DNA of 47,770 bases from Nostoc sp. FACHB-973 (GCF_014698115.1 NZ_JACJSJ010000063.1:1-47770), one strand, 5' to 3'; positions 25,847 through 35,708 are shown, counted from the stretch's first letter. Notes: a model not told the origin generated them from the letters alone. Program-made: numbers and translations.

Positions 25847-27748
25847 TTAGGGAAATATCTCCTTTAATCTCTCTTCAAAGAAACCGTCTGGCCATAACTC
25901 CAGAAGCTCACCACATTCATTTAATGGAATTTCTCGAACTACAGTCTGTTCTCCAATAGGTTCTATATAGAGTAAAGAAATATCTTCCGGTGTTACTGGT
26001 GGAGTTCCATTAGGGAGTTCTTCATTGAAAGTTTCCCGCATCCTCCGCATAATGCGAAGCAATAAATTTTCGCTATGAGTTTCTACAATTAATGTATTTT
26101 TGTTGGCTCCCAAAGCTGACTCTATCAAGACATCTCCAAGTTCTGCTTGCAGTTTGGGATGTAAATGGATTTCTGGTTGTTCAATAGCAATTAAGGAATC
26201 AGATAGACTATAACAAGATACGAGAATTGGAATTACTTGACTAATACCAATCCCCACATCACGATGGCTGACTTGTGTTTTATTTCTCTTATCAAAAAAG
26301 ACTAAATCTGAAATGCGATCGCCTTCTGAAGTCATATCATCTACCCAGATTTTTGATAGATTCTCGATATCAGTCATCATCGAAACAATATCTTCAATTT
26401 CCGGGAGAGTACGGTTATAATCCAAACCGGAAAAAAAATACCTCATTAAGCTGTATGAGTTTGAATCTACTGCTGACTTCAAACAACATATTTGCCAAAA
26501 TTGACTGTTCCCTACACCTGTATCTTCTAAATCAGTTATTATTCGTTCAATTTCTTCTTGAATATTTTCACCAAATCCTGCTGCGTGAAAAACCAACTCA
26601 ACGGTGAAATCGTGTAAGCTTTTGGTAAGAAGGGAGTAAAGTTTATCCTCTAAATGTGAATCTGGTAATAAAGTACGCTCCCTTAACTCATAAGGGGTTT
26701 TCATTCTGTCAGTATCCCCTAACCAAGCATTTACCTTGTTGCGAATTTCAGAATTATTCAATAAAATATCCCAAGCATAACCACCACCAGCTTCCCAATT
26801 AGCATCTTTCTGTCGAGAAAAGGCAAAATGACGAGGTGGATAGGTACGGAATGGGCCCAAATATTGCAAACGACCAATTTCATCTTCTACAGCATCATGA
26901 ATTATCTGTATTAATGTGGTAAAGTGTCCAATAAATAAAGATGCTAGAACGGAAGCTAAATCTTCTGTTGTTAGCTCAGATTTACGATTTACAGAAGATG
27001 AGATCAATTCATCATCTCTTATTTCCCTTTCTGTCGGTAGTAAGCGATAAACTTCTGCTGTAATTTCCGGTACTAATTCATCAATAGCTTGTTGCAGTTC
27101 TTGGCAAGATGGGGGACGTGGTGTTGAGGTAGATTTCATCCCCTCCAGCATCGCATCTTTCAACTGATTAATAATTGGAGTATCACCAATATTATTTAAC
27201 TTAAGAGTATTTCCCCCAGGAATATGAGACATTCTTAACACCCTGCTATCATCAGCTTCAAGGAAGAATGAAAGCACTCGTAACCGTCCTTTTTCTGCTG
27301 GTGAAATACCAATCAGAATACGCGCAGTCAACTTATTAACAGCTTTTAACAAGTTTTCTAAGCGATCACTATAAATAGGTTCTATATTTTGTAAATTTAA
27401 GTGTTTGGGATCTAGATCAACCGCCCACTCAATCACATTGTTACGCTGACGTTTATGAACATATTGCCCAAAACCTCCTAAATCAACTGAATCACCTCCC
27501 GCTGCTGTGCGATAAACATCTAGCTCACCTTCGTTTGTGATGGCGTGATGTGCTAGCAAAAGGCTGTGAAGTACACTCGATTTACCTGAACTATTAGCGC
27601 CGTAAATCAGGGTAAGTGGACGAATGGGAATGTATTGAGTGTCGGCAAAGGCTTTAAAATTACTGATACGGAAACCAGTTATCGGTGAATTAGCCTTGTT
27701 TTTAGCTGATGAATCTGTTTTCCGGGGAGGAGAATTTTTTTTAGGCAT
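25847..27748 (-). CDS. AAA/ABC-type ATPase, OLD/DUF3696-like
   Basis: 633 residues. N-terminal ABC-type ATPase start ISNFKAFADTQYIPIRPLTL with Walker A GANSSGKS at 50-57. A long middle region follows, and the C-terminal ATPase half has SHRDVGIGISQVIPILVSC (signature-like), LIAIEQPEIHLHP (Walker B) and LIVETHSENLLLRIMRRM (H-loop). This resembles single-polypeptide ATPases of defence systems such as Septu PtuA, PARIS AriA and OLD; no TOPRIM nuclease is seen. It lies 72 bp after hsdS and 2 bp before a PLD-like gene. Confidence 0.85.
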   Translation of the reverse strand: MPKKNSPPRKTDSSAKNKANSPITGFRISNFKAFADTQYIPIRPLTLIYGANSSGKSSVLHSLLLAHHAITNEGELDVYRTAAGGDSVDLGGFGQYVHKRQRNNVIEWAVDLDPKHLNLQNIEPIYSDRLENLLKAVNKLTARILIGISPAEKGRLRVLSFFLEADDSRVLRMSHIPGGNTLKLNNIGDTPIINQLKDAMLEGMKSTSTPRPPSCQELQQAIDELVPEITAEVYRLLPTEREIRDDELISSSVNRKSELTTEDLASVLASLFIGHFTTLIQIIHDAVEDEIGRLQYLGPFRTYPPRHFAFSRQKDANWEAGGGYAWDILLNNSEIRNKVNAWLGDTDRMKTPYELRERTLLPDSHLEDKLYSLLTKSLHDFTVELVFHAAGFGENIQEEIERIITDLEDTGVGNSQFWQICCLKSAVDSNSYSLMRYFFSGLDYNRTLPEIEDIVSMMTDIENLSKIWVDDMTSEGDRISDLVFFDKRNKTQVSHRDVGIGISQVIPILVSCYSLSDSLIAIEQPEIHLHPKLQAELGDVLIESALGANKNTLIVETHSENLLLRIMRRMRETFNEELPNGTPPVTPEDISLLYIEPIGEQTVVREIPLNECGELLELWPDGFFEERLKEIFP

Positions 27749-27820
27749 ATTCGTATATCAATGACTCATTTTAGACACTTATTCTATAAGTGTCTACCGT
27801 GTATTCTCAGGACAGTATTG

Positions 27821-29044
27821 TTATAGCAGAGAAAGCTGCTGAGAGTCGGCGTTATCCTTCAAATTGAGGGCTTTTGCTTGTTCTTCCATTTCTACAAGCA
27901 GTTCTTTCATATGTGCTTCTCGCCATTTGGCTGTGAGTTCACCAGAAAAAGCATGACTGAGTAATGATTGAAAAATTGATTCAAGTATACTTTTTGACTG
28001 TTCCCTTTGGCGGCGAAGTTTGTATAGATTATCTAGTTGGTTGACAAAATTACGTTGTAACTCTAAGTCTGGTAAAAATATAGGAATTTTTTTTAGTCCT
28101 TCCACACTAATATTTGACTGGCCTGCGGTAGTACGAATGAAGGGTAACATTCCTTGACGACCTGAAGGTGTTTGTAAATAAGCAGCAATGAAGCGAGATT
28201 CTACAGTATTTTTTGGGAATCTAGCTCGAATTAGATAAGATGCAAAAAGATATGGTTCATCTAAATCAAAAACGGCACAACGACCAACATAATCAGGATT
28301 TCCATTAGTACGAACAAATAACAGATCTCCTTGTTCGAGTAATAACCGATTCATTTCTTCAGATGATAATTCGCCATATTTCAGAACATCTAAGTTTATC
28401 TCACCACCTAAAATATTGGGTATACGAAGAACAGGTAAACCATTAATTACAGAATCACATTTTACTGAAGTTCCATATCTAAAATCTATGTCTAAATCTG
28501 ATAACTGTTTCTCTTCCCAACCCATCGGATTCGTTGCTGGATCGCCAAACATTTTGATGAATAGCGCAGGCAAAATGCGATCGCCTTTTGCATCAGCCTC
28601 AGCCCGCATTCTTCGCAGTGCATCAGCTTGATCTAGAATCTCGACTATGTGGTGTTGCTCAGAGGGAGGGGGAATAAAAACCTGAAGACGATACACATCA
28701 TTTCGATTGATACCAGGAACACCAGTTGTAATCGAAAACTGTTCTAGTTTTAATGATTGCAATAAATAAAATACCCAGCGGACATTAGCAGCAATTTTAA
28801 GGCGAATGTAGAAGGTTGTATCAATCGGCCAAAAATCTGTATCAAACCAAGTTACTTTACCTGCTGAACCCTTACGCCCTACAACAATTCCTGGGCCTTT
28901 AATGAGAGCTTTTGAATGATATCCAACAATTCCATTGGAACCAGCCACTGGAATCTGACCAGAAGCGTCCCGATTTGGTTCTCTGAGAGATGCGCCATAT
29001 TCAAATGACAGAAAATCACCAAGGGATGCTACTGTCCACTTCAT
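27821..29044 (-). CDS. hsdS: type I restriction-modification specificity subunit HsdS
   Basis: 407 residues with two target-recognition domains. The first (about 1-145) has SLGDFLSFEYGASLREPNRD and VPGINRNDVYRLQVFIPPPS; the central conserved helix is EQHHIVEILDQADALRRMRA; the second TRD runs to about 335, followed by the C-terminal conserved helix (QREQSKSILESIFQSLLSHA). It sets the bipartite DNA site read by HsdM and HsdR. The start shares one base with the hsdM stop. Confidence 0.93.
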   Translation of the reverse strand: MKWTVASLGDFLSFEYGASLREPNRDASGQIPVAGSNGIVGYHSKALIKGPGIVVGRKGSAGKVTWFDTDFWPIDTTFYIRLKIAANVRWVFYLLQSLKLEQFSITTGVPGINRNDVYRLQVFIPPPSEQHHIVEILDQADALRRMRAEADAKGDRILPALFIKMFGDPATNPMGWEEKQLSDLDIDFRYGTSVKCDSVINGLPVLRIPNILGGEINLDVLKYGELSSEEMNRLLLEQGDLLFVRTNGNPDYVGRCAVFDLDEPYLFASYLIRARFPKNTVESRFIAAYLQTPSGRQGMLPFIRTTAGQSNISVEGLKKIPIFLPDLELQRNFVNQLDNLYKLRRQREQSKSILESIFQSLLSHAFSGELTAKWREAHMKELLVEMEEQAKALNLKDNADSQQLSLL

Positions 29045-30693
29045 TAAACCGCCTCCACATCACGCAGCAGTTTTTCTAAACTAGAGGCAATTTCTCGCTC
29101 AATTTCCAAAACTTCTCGAATCAACTCAACCGGATCATCATCAGAAACAGCTTCAGATATCTGCGGCTTATAACGCCCAGCAGCTAAATTGTAATCATTT
29201 TCGGCAATAGTCTCCAAAGATGCCCACCAGCATTGGGGTTCTTCACTTTCCGGCTTCAGCAATTCCCCCTTTTCCACACCTGGAGGTTGCATAAAACCCG
29301 ATTCCCGATAAACCTTCCACTGCTTTAATAAATTGGGAATATCGTTAAGTTCTGGCGTTTCTGGTCTGCCCCCGCCGGAAATCTTATCAGGATCGTAACC
29401 ATCATTTTTAACTTCATAGAACCAAACTTGATTCACCTGACGCACCGCAGACTCCAAAGGATTGCGAATTACCAGCACCGCCGTCTTCACCCCCGTATAT
29501 GGCTTAAACACCCCCGCAGGTAAAGAAACCACCGCCAATAAATCAAATTCTGTCACTAGTTTCTTCCGCAAATCCACATGAGCGCCCGTAGAACCAAATA
29601 GTAACCCTTCTGGTACAACTACCGCACACATTCCACCCGCTACCAAAGACTTCATGATTGCAGCCAAAAACAGCAATTCACTTTTTTTGGAATTTGTCGG
29701 TAAATCTGCACGGATAGAATCTTTGGGTAACGTTCCCGCAAAAGGGGGATTATCAAACATCACTTTATAGCGACGGCGCAAATCATCTTCTGTCAGTCCC
29801 CCCATATCTGACAACACATTTGCTACTTTCAGCTTGGCGTTGCGAATTCCATGCAGCACCAAGTTCATCATCGAAATTCGCATCATCTGGCGGGAGACAT
29901 CAAAGCCATAAATCGACTCTTCCAAAAGTTTCCAGTCAGGTAATCTATCCCCATTTCCTTTGCGATAAGTTTGGAGATTGGGAATTTGCTGTTTTGCTTG
30001 TGCCAAAGTCAGTCCCCGTTTTTCCAACCAATCTTCACCGTAAATCGGCACTTCTATCGGATTTTCGCTGTACTTAGCCAAAATATACTCAATACTATCA
30101 ATTAAAAATCCTCCTGTTCCACAAGCTAAATCGCAGATAGTATCGCCCAAATCTGGGTCAACCATCTCCACCATAAACGCCCTTATCTGTCGGGGAGTAC
30201 GAAATTGACCATTAAGCGCAGATTGACCTAAATGAGTTAACAGATACTCAAAAATATCACCTTTGACATCCTGACCCATTTTGAGGAAATCCAAGGTATC
30301 CAGTTCATCAACTACCAACTTGAGAACATTCGGGTCATTAATTTCTAAAACCGCATCTCGGAAATACTCTGCCACTTTTGGCTCATCTTTCAGCAAAGAA
30401 TTCGCCATGTAGGGAAAAACTTCATCCCGCAGAAAGTCGCGCAGTTCAGTACCACTCTTGAAACGCCATTTAGACCAGCGATAACGTTCTGCTTGCTGGG
30501 GAAATAGTAATTTAGCATTACCATTATTACCAGTGAGACGGGCGCGTAACTCCCGATTTGCTTCCTCTTCATCCAACAACTTTAGGTATATCAGGTAAGA
30601 AATTTGCTCAATATAGGTGACAGGATTTGTTACCCCACCAGCCCATAAAGTATCAGTAATATGCTTGAGTTTGCGACGAATTTCTGAATCCAT
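29044..30693 (-). CDS. hsdM: type I restriction-modification methyltransferase HsdM
   Basis: 549 residues. N-terminal HsdM helical domain (RRKLKHITDTLWAGGVTNPV, 6-25), then the N6-adenine methylase core with SAM motif DLACGTGG at 188-195 and catalytic NPPF at 315-318. Protects the host by adenine methylation with HsdS. It lies 9 bp after hsdR and overlaps hsdS by one base. Confidence 0.95.
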   Translation of the reverse strand: MDSEIRRKLKHITDTLWAGGVTNPVTYIEQISYLIYLKLLDEEEANRELRARLTGNNGNAKLLFPQQAERYRWSKWRFKSGTELRDFLRDEVFPYMANSLLKDEPKVAEYFRDAVLEINDPNVLKLVVDELDTLDFLKMGQDVKGDIFEYLLTHLGQSALNGQFRTPRQIRAFMVEMVDPDLGDTICDLACGTGGFLIDSIEYILAKYSENPIEVPIYGEDWLEKRGLTLAQAKQQIPNLQTYRKGNGDRLPDWKLLEESIYGFDVSRQMMRISMMNLVLHGIRNAKLKVANVLSDMGGLTEDDLRRRYKVMFDNPPFAGTLPKDSIRADLPTNSKKSELLFLAAIMKSLVAGGMCAVVVPEGLLFGSTGAHVDLRKKLVTEFDLLAVVSLPAGVFKPYTGVKTAVLVIRNPLESAVRQVNQVWFYEVKNDGYDPDKISGGGRPETPELNDIPNLLKQWKVYRESGFMQPPGVEKGELLKPESEEPQCWWASLETIAENDYNLAAGRYKPQISEAVSDDDPVELIREVLEIEREIASSLEKLLRDVEAV

Positions 30694-30702
30694 ATTTTTC
30701 TC

Positions 30703-32928
30703 TTAACCCTCTGTACCTGTAGCATCCACCGCGAACACAGAGCGGTTTAATTCATCAAAAATATCCCGCAATCCCTGCTCACCAAACAGTTCTATACCTA
30801 AACCAGCAGCATTGAGAACTGAGAGGGGTGGCAAGAATAAATCATCTATGGTTAGCTGACCTTTGGCAATACCCCGATTCTTCAACAAAGAAAGATACTG
30901 AGCTTGGGCTGGTGCGAAAGAGTGAGAAACCAACCAAGCTCTAAAATTTTCTTCCAGTAATTCTTCGTGACTTTTAATCTTTAATGTTCCCAATGCAGCC
31001 CGAATAAAATCAATCAAGCTGCCATTATAATTGCGGTAAGCTCGCCGCAGGTTTTCTTCATTAAAATAGTATCGGGGTGTATTCAAACGCCGCGCGAGTT
31101 CCGTTTCTTCGGTTTCCGTCAACAATTCTCCATCCCGGATTTTCTGGAGGATTGGATCGTTGTTTACAGCAGATTGGATAGTTTGCTCCCAGTTAGTGAC
31201 ATAATCTCGCTTATCAACCCGCTCCCCTTCTGTACCTACTTCTACATAACTGACATATTGCTGCCATCTATCCCTAAGCCCTAATTCAATTAATTCTGAC
31301 CGAAGACGGGATTGTTGCTGGTTGCTTCTAATTGATACATGACCTCGACCAGTTTCAGCATAAATATCAGTATCGCTGTCATTAAAATATTGGTGATTTC
31401 TAAAGAAATCATAAATCACAAACTTGCGTTTATCAATATGTGGCGCAGTCCTTGTCCCCCGTCCACGAATCTGTTGATAAAGAATTGGACTCCGCACTGT
31501 TCGACACATAACTAAATGCAAAACTTCCCGGCAATCAAAGCCAGTATTGAGCATATCAACACTGACTGCAACTTGTGGGTAATCTTCATATTTGAACTGA
31601 CGAATTAAGTCATCTGCATTAGCAACATCACTTGTAATTACTTCAGCGTAACGCCCCTTACATTCTGGATGTAATTCGTTAAGATATTTTGTCAACCGTG
31701 CCGCATGATTTTTTGTCAAAGCAAATACTATTGACTTACCAGGCCCAATCTTTTGTCCTGGTGCTAATTCTTGATAATTTTCCCAAGCCAATCTATCAAA
31801 TTCCTGCATCATTAGGCGGTTACTGGTCTCATTAGTCCACTTGCGTTCAAAGGCTGCTGGGTCATAATAAACCTCATCAACTTCAGCACCTTCAGCAATA
31901 ATTTCAGTGATGCCAGTAGCGAACCGATAGGGAACAAGATACTTTTGTTCAAATGCCGTTTGAATAGAGTAAGTAAAATCTGGCTGCTCATTTCGGCAGT
32001 TGTAGAAATCAAAAGTATTCCGTTCAATGTAAGCTGCTGGCGTAGCAGTTAAACCAATATGAAACGCATCAAAATGAGTAAGTGCAGTCTGCCAAACACC
32101 ATAAATCGAACGGTGACATTCATCAGCCACAACAACATCAAAATAGCCGCTAGTAAACTCCCGATAACGGCTAATCATTGTTTGGAGTAAGCAAACTGTA
32201 ATTTGCTGCTCTTGCCGGATAACACTCGGCTTGAGCCAGTAGCTACCATACTGATTTAAAACATCTTGAATTGCTTCTAATGCCTGTTTAGCTAATTGTT
32301 CCCTATCCACTAAAAACAGGATTTTTTCGGCATATCCTGATTGAATCAAGCGTTTTAATTGCAGACAAATTAAATCAGTTTTACCTGTTCCAGTTGGCAG
32401 TTCGAGTAAAAATCGCCGTTTACCCAATTCAACCGCATGGTCAATAGCTTGCATCGTTTCCCTTTGATAGGAACGAACTAAGCGAGTTTCTCCCTGTCGA
32501 GTGTAATACTCAGGAATTTCAATAGTAGCTAGGGGTTGGCGGGTTGAGCGCATTTCCAGCAATCGCTCTAAATCTCGCCGTGAGAAAAAAGAATTGACAA
32601 TCCGCGCATCATCGTTTTGATAATCCCAGAAATAAATCAGTTCGCCATTACTGAGGAAAATAAACGGTGCTTCCAGCTTCCGAGCATAAGGAAGTGCTTG
32701 ATTTTTAGCAACATAAGGCTCAATCGCACGCTTTTTAGCTTCAATCACAGCTAAGGGACGACCTCTTTGGTCAAGCAGTACATAATCGGCTCTACCTCTC
32801 CTACCATCTGCCATTTGAGCCGAAACCTCAGTCATTACCTGAGATTTATCGGCAGGGTTCCATCCAGCTTGGCGGAGAAGATCATCAATATTAATACGTG
32901 CGTCTGTCTCTTTGCTAAAGTCGCTCAT
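30703..32928 (-). CDS. hsdR: type I restriction endonuclease subunit HsdR (EcoEI-like)
   Basis: 741 residues from the ATG at 32928 (AGGAG 7 nt upstream). The PD-(D/E)xK nuclease has D48 (RADYVLL), E63 and K65 (VIEAKK). The SF2 translocase has Walker A PTGTGKT at 178-184, DECH at 269-272 and TATP at 294-297. Its C-terminus (IDFIRAALG...NFRAWL) resembles the EcoEI R_C domain. It is shorter than many HsdR (about 1000), as in the EcoEI-type family. It lies 69 bp downstream of cvkR on the same strand, with no obvious terminator between them. Confidence 0.93.
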   Translation of the reverse strand: MSDFSKETDARINIDDLLRQAGWNPADKSQVMTEVSAQMADGRRGRADYVLLDQRGRPLAVIEAKKRAIEPYVAKNQALPYARKLEAPFIFLSNGELIYFWDYQNDDARIVNSFFSRRDLERLLEMRSTRQPLATIEIPEYYTRQGETRLVRSYQRETMQAIDHAVELGKRRFLLELPTGTGKTDLICLQLKRLIQSGYAEKILFLVDREQLAKQALEAIQDVLNQYGSYWLKPSVIRQEQQITVCLLQTMISRYREFTSGYFDVVVADECHRSIYGVWQTALTHFDAFHIGLTATPAAYIERNTFDFYNCRNEQPDFTYSIQTAFEQKYLVPYRFATGITEIIAEGAEVDEVYYDPAAFERKWTNETSNRLMMQEFDRLAWENYQELAPGQKIGPGKSIVFALTKNHAARLTKYLNELHPECKGRYAEVITSDVANADDLIRQFKYEDYPQVAVSVDMLNTGFDCREVLHLVMCRTVRSPILYQQIRGRGTRTAPHIDKRKFVIYDFFRNHQYFNDSDTDIYAETGRGHVSIRSNQQQSRLRSELIELGLRDRWQQYVSYVEVGTEGERVDKRDYVTNWEQTIQSAVNNDPILQKIRDGELLTETEETELARRLNTPRYYFNEENLRRAYRNYNGSLIDFIRAALGTLKIKSHEELLEENFRAWLVSHSFAPAQAQYLSLLKNRGIAKGQLTIDDLFLPPLSVLNAAGLGIELFGEQGLRDIFDELNRSVFAVDATGTEG

Positions 32929-32997
32929 CAACTCACTCCTGTCTTACCAAAGTTAGCACGAAGCCCTCAGTGCCATTTCCGCTTTATCCCAGAAGTT

Positions 32998-33429
32998 TTA
33001 ACTTTTTCCTAACTTCAGCGCCAACTTTTGATAAATTTCGTCCAACCACACCGGAATTACAGGCTTACCTTCATCCAAAGATGCGATCGCTTGTTCTCGG
33101 TCATACACTACAAGATTTAGCGATCGCTTATGTCCCTGCCAAAGTAGCATCCACCGACTACCTTTACCAGATTCAAACAACTCCGGTTCCTTGTCTCTCA
33201 AAGTTTTCAGCGTAGTACTGGCAATATCAAAACTCAATCCCATCGACAGAAAATATAACATTGCTGCCAGTTCCATCAAATTCGGCTTTGAGTAATAAAT
33301 ACTACGTCCTGTTCCCGTCTCACCAATAACAGGAACAACCACACCCTTTTCCCGCCAGTACTGGAGTTGACGCAGGGTGCAGCCTGTGATTTCAGCCGCT
33401 TGTTTACTCGTAAAAAACGTTTCTTGCAT
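32998..33429 (-). CDS. cvkR: CvkR, MerR-type repressor of the V-K CAST
   Basis: 143 residues. The N-terminal winged HTH is MerR-like: TSKQAAEITGCTLRQLQYWR, EKGVVVPV, TGTGRSIYYSKPNLMELAAM. The C-terminal part lacks a classic MerR effector domain, as in the reported Cas V-K repressors (Alr3614 of Anabaena). It is divergent from cas12k with about 70 bp between the two starts, the position where CvkR controls cas12k and tracrRNA expression. Confidence 0.92.
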   Translation of the reverse strand: MQETFFTSKQAAEITGCTLRQLQYWREKGVVVPVIGETGTGRSIYYSKPNLMELAAMLYFLSMGLSFDIASTTLKTLRDKEPELFESGKGSRWMLLWQGHKRSLNLVVYDREQAIASLDEGKPVIPVWLDEIYQKLALKLGKS

Positions 33430-33454
33430 GAAATCATTGTAGGCACAGCAGTTA

Positions 33455-33490
33455 ATTAAACATTTATGGTATTATCAGACATATATGTTA
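33455..33490. promoter_or_regulatory. cvkR-cas12k divergent promoter with likely CvkR operator
   Basis: The gap between cvkR and cas12k contains the perfect 10-bp palindrome ACATATATGT (33479-33488) and a related ACATTTATGG at 33460-33469, 19 bp apart. MerR proteins bind such dyads between or over promoter elements, so this is the probable CvkR site. The palindrome lies just upstream of the preferred cas12k start (33499). No -35/-10 pair is assigned with confidence. Confidence 0.5.
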
Positions 33491-33498
33491 GTAAAAAT

Positions 33499-35436
33499 AT
33501 GAGCCAAATTACTATTCAGTGTCGTTTAGTAGCAAGTGAATCTACTCGCCAACAGCTATGGAAGTTGATGGCAGAGAAAAATACGCCACTGATTAACGAA
33601 CTGTTGCTAAAGGTAGCTCAACAGCCAGAGTTTGAGAGTTGGCGGCAAAAAGGCAAGCACCCAGCCAAAATTGTCAAAGAATTATGCGAGCCTTTGAAAA
33701 CTGACCCCCGCTTCATCGGTCAACCCGGACGCTTTTACACGAGTGCGATCGCATTGGTGAATTACATATATAAATCATGGTTTGCGCTGATGAAGCGATC
33801 GCAGTTCCAACTAGAAGGCAAAATGCGCTGGTGGGAAATGCTCAAAAGCGATCCTGAATTAGTAGAAGCCAGTGGTGTGACTTTAGAGAGCCTTCGTAAC
33901 AAAGCTGCTGAAATCTTGGCTGAACTTACCCCCCAGTCCGATACTGTTGAAGCACAACCAGGGAAAGGAAACAAACGTAAAAAAACTAAAAAAGCCAAAG
34001 TTGCAGAAGGCGATCGCGCAAAGCGCACGCTACGCGATCGCAATATCTCTAAAACTTTATTTGAGAATTACCCCGACACAGAAGACATCGTAACTCGTTG
34101 TGCAATTAGCTATCTTCTCAAGAATGGTTGCAAAATCAATGATAAAGATGAAGACACTCAAAAGTTTGTTAAACGCCGCCGTAAGCTTGAGATTCAGATT
34201 GAACGTCTGAGAGAGCAACTAGAGGCACGAATTCCAAAAGGGCGAGATTTAACAGATGGCAAATGGTTAGAAACTCTTTTGCTTGCCACTCATAACGTTC
34301 CTGAAAGTGAAACAGAGGCTAAATCTTGGCAAGACAGCATTTTAAAAAAATCTAGCAAAGTACCTTTCCCAGTTGCTTATGAAACAAACGAAGACATGAC
34401 TTGGTTTAAGAACCAGTGTGGACGTATCTGTGTAAAATTCAATGGTTTGAGTGAACATAGCTTTCAAGTCTACTGCCATTCTCGCCAACTCCACTGGTTC
34501 CATCGCTTTTTAGAAGACCAGCAAATCAAGCGGAACAGCAAAAGCCAACACTCTAGCAGCCTATTCACTCTTCGTAGTGGACGTATTGCTTGGCAACAAG
34601 AAGAAGGTAAAGGCGAGGAGTGGAAGGTTAACCGCTTAACCCTTTACTGTTCTGTAGATACTCGCCTATGGACGGCTCAAGGAACAAACCTTGTAAGAGT
34701 TGAGAAAGCAGAAGAAATTGCTAAAACTATCACTCAGACAAAAGCCAAAGGTGAACTCAACGATCAACAACTTGCTCATATAAAACGGAAAAACTCATCT
34801 CTAGCCAGAATTAATAACCCCTTTCCCCGTCCCAGCAAACCCTTATATCAAGGTCAATCTCATATTCTTGTTGCAGTTAGCCTTGGTTTAGAAAAGCCTG
34901 CAACAGTAGCAGTAATTGATGGCTCTACAAGTAAAGTCATTACCTACCGCAGTATTAAACAACTACTGGGCGATAATTACAAATTACTAAACCAACAGCG
35001 ACAACAGAAACATTCACTATCGCACCAACGCCAAATAGCTCAAACACTTGCTGCACCAAATCAAATGGGAGAATCAGAGTTAGGGCAGTATGTAGACAGA
35101 TTACTAGCTAAAGAAATTGTGGCGATCGCACAAATCTATAAAGCTGGCAGTATTGTCCTCCCTAAGTTGGGCGATATGCGAGAACAAGTTCAAAGCGAGG
35201 TTCAAGCCAAAGCCGAACAGAAATCAGACTTAATAGAAGTTCAGCAAAAATATGCCAAACAATACCGAGTTAATGTCCATCAATGGAGCTATGGGAGATT
35301 GATTGCAAATATTGAAAGTCAATCTGCTAAAGCAGGAATTTTTATAGAAGAGGCAAAACAGCCGATTCGAGGTAGTCCACAAGAGAAAGCGAAAGAATTA
35401 GCGATCGCAGCTTATCATTCCCGCAAAATAAACTGA
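33499..35436 (+). CDS. cas12k: Cas12k (C2c5), nuclease-dead type V-K effector
   Basis: 645 residues from the ATG at 33499 (MSQITIQCRLVASESTRQQL), an N-terminus nearly matching ShCas12k (639 aa); the longer reading from 33466 would begin inside the operator. It binds crRNA plus tracrRNA and directs the transposon by R-loop formation without cutting. Conserved blocks: TPLINELL, LKTDPRF.GQPGR, ETEDI-type TEDIVTRCAISYLLKNGCK, PKGRDLT..KWLETLL, QHSSSLFTLR, SHILVAVSLGLEKPATVAVI, AGSIVLPKLGDMRE, VNVHQWSYGRLI and PIRGSPQEKAKELA. The RuvC-like core carries substitutions typical of V-K. Confidence 0.97.
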   Translation: MSQITIQCRLVASESTRQQLWKLMAEKNTPLINELLLKVAQQPEFESWRQKGKHPAKIVKELCEPLKTDPRFIGQPGRFYTSAIALVNYIYKSWFALMKRSQFQLEGKMRWWEMLKSDPELVEASGVTLESLRNKAAEILAELTPQSDTVEAQPGKGNKRKKTKKAKVAEGDRAKRTLRDRNISKTLFENYPDTEDIVTRCAISYLLKNGCKINDKDEDTQKFVKRRRKLEIQIERLREQLEARIPKGRDLTDGKWLETLLLATHNVPESETEAKSWQDSILKKSSKVPFPVAYETNEDMTWFKNQCGRICVKFNGLSEHSFQVYCHSRQLHWFHRFLEDQQIKRNSKSQHSSSLFTLRSGRIAWQQEEGKGEEWKVNRLTLYCSVDTRLWTAQGTNLVRVEKAEEIAKTITQTKAKGELNDQQLAHIKRKNSSLARINNPFPRPSKPLYQGQSHILVAVSLGLEKPATVAVIDGSTSKVITYRSIKQLLGDNYKLLNQQRQQKHSLSHQRQIAQTLAAPNQMGESELGQYVDRLLAKEIVAIAQIYKAGSIVLPKLGDMREQVQSEVQAKAEQKSDLIEVQQKYAKQYRVNVHQWSYGRLIANIESQSAKAGIFIEEAKQPIRGSPQEKAKELAIAAYHSRKIN

Positions 35437-35467
35437 TTGACAAAACGCCGAACCTTGACAATAGAAT
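35437..35467 (+). promoter_or_regulatory. tracrRNA promoter
   Basis: -35 TTGACA at 35437-35442 and -10 TAGAAT at 35462-35467 (19-bp spacer) predict a start near 35473, just where the RNA beginning ATATTCAATAGCGCC should start by comparison with ShCAST. Confidence 0.5.
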
Positions 35468-35472
35468 GAAAA

Positions 35473-35708
35473 TATTCAATAGCGCCGCAGTTCATGCTTG
35501 TTACAAGTCTCTGTGCTGCGTAAATGTGGGTTAGTTTGACTGCTGTTAAACAGTCTTGCTTTCTGACCCTAGTAGCTGCCCACCTTGATGCTGCTGTCCC
35601 TTGTGGATAGGAATAAGGTGCGCCCCCAGTAATAGAGGTGCGGGTTTACCGCAGTGGTGGCTACCGAATCACCTCCGACCAAGGAGGAACCCACCTTAAT
35701 TATTTTTT
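35473..35708 (+). ncRNA. type V-K tracrRNA
   Basis: About 235 nt, strongly like the ShCAST tracrRNA: ...AATAGCGCCGCAGTTCATGC, GGTTAGTTTGACTG...CAGTC, TTGCTTTCTGACCCTAGTAG, GCTGC...GATGCTGCTGTC, AAGGTGCGC.CCCAGTAATA and CTCCGACCAAGGAGGAACCC. The anti-repeat AACCCACCT is at 35688-35696, and a T-run (TTATTTTTT) follows at 35700-35708. It guides crRNA processing or binding and forms most of the Cas12k RNA scaffold. The 3' end may extend further toward the array. Confidence 0.9.

Noticed and set aside
24915..27748. PARIS, Gabija or Septu
   Set aside because: The ATPase is similar in type, but the partner shows neither DUF4435/TOPRIM nor UvrD nor HNH motifs.
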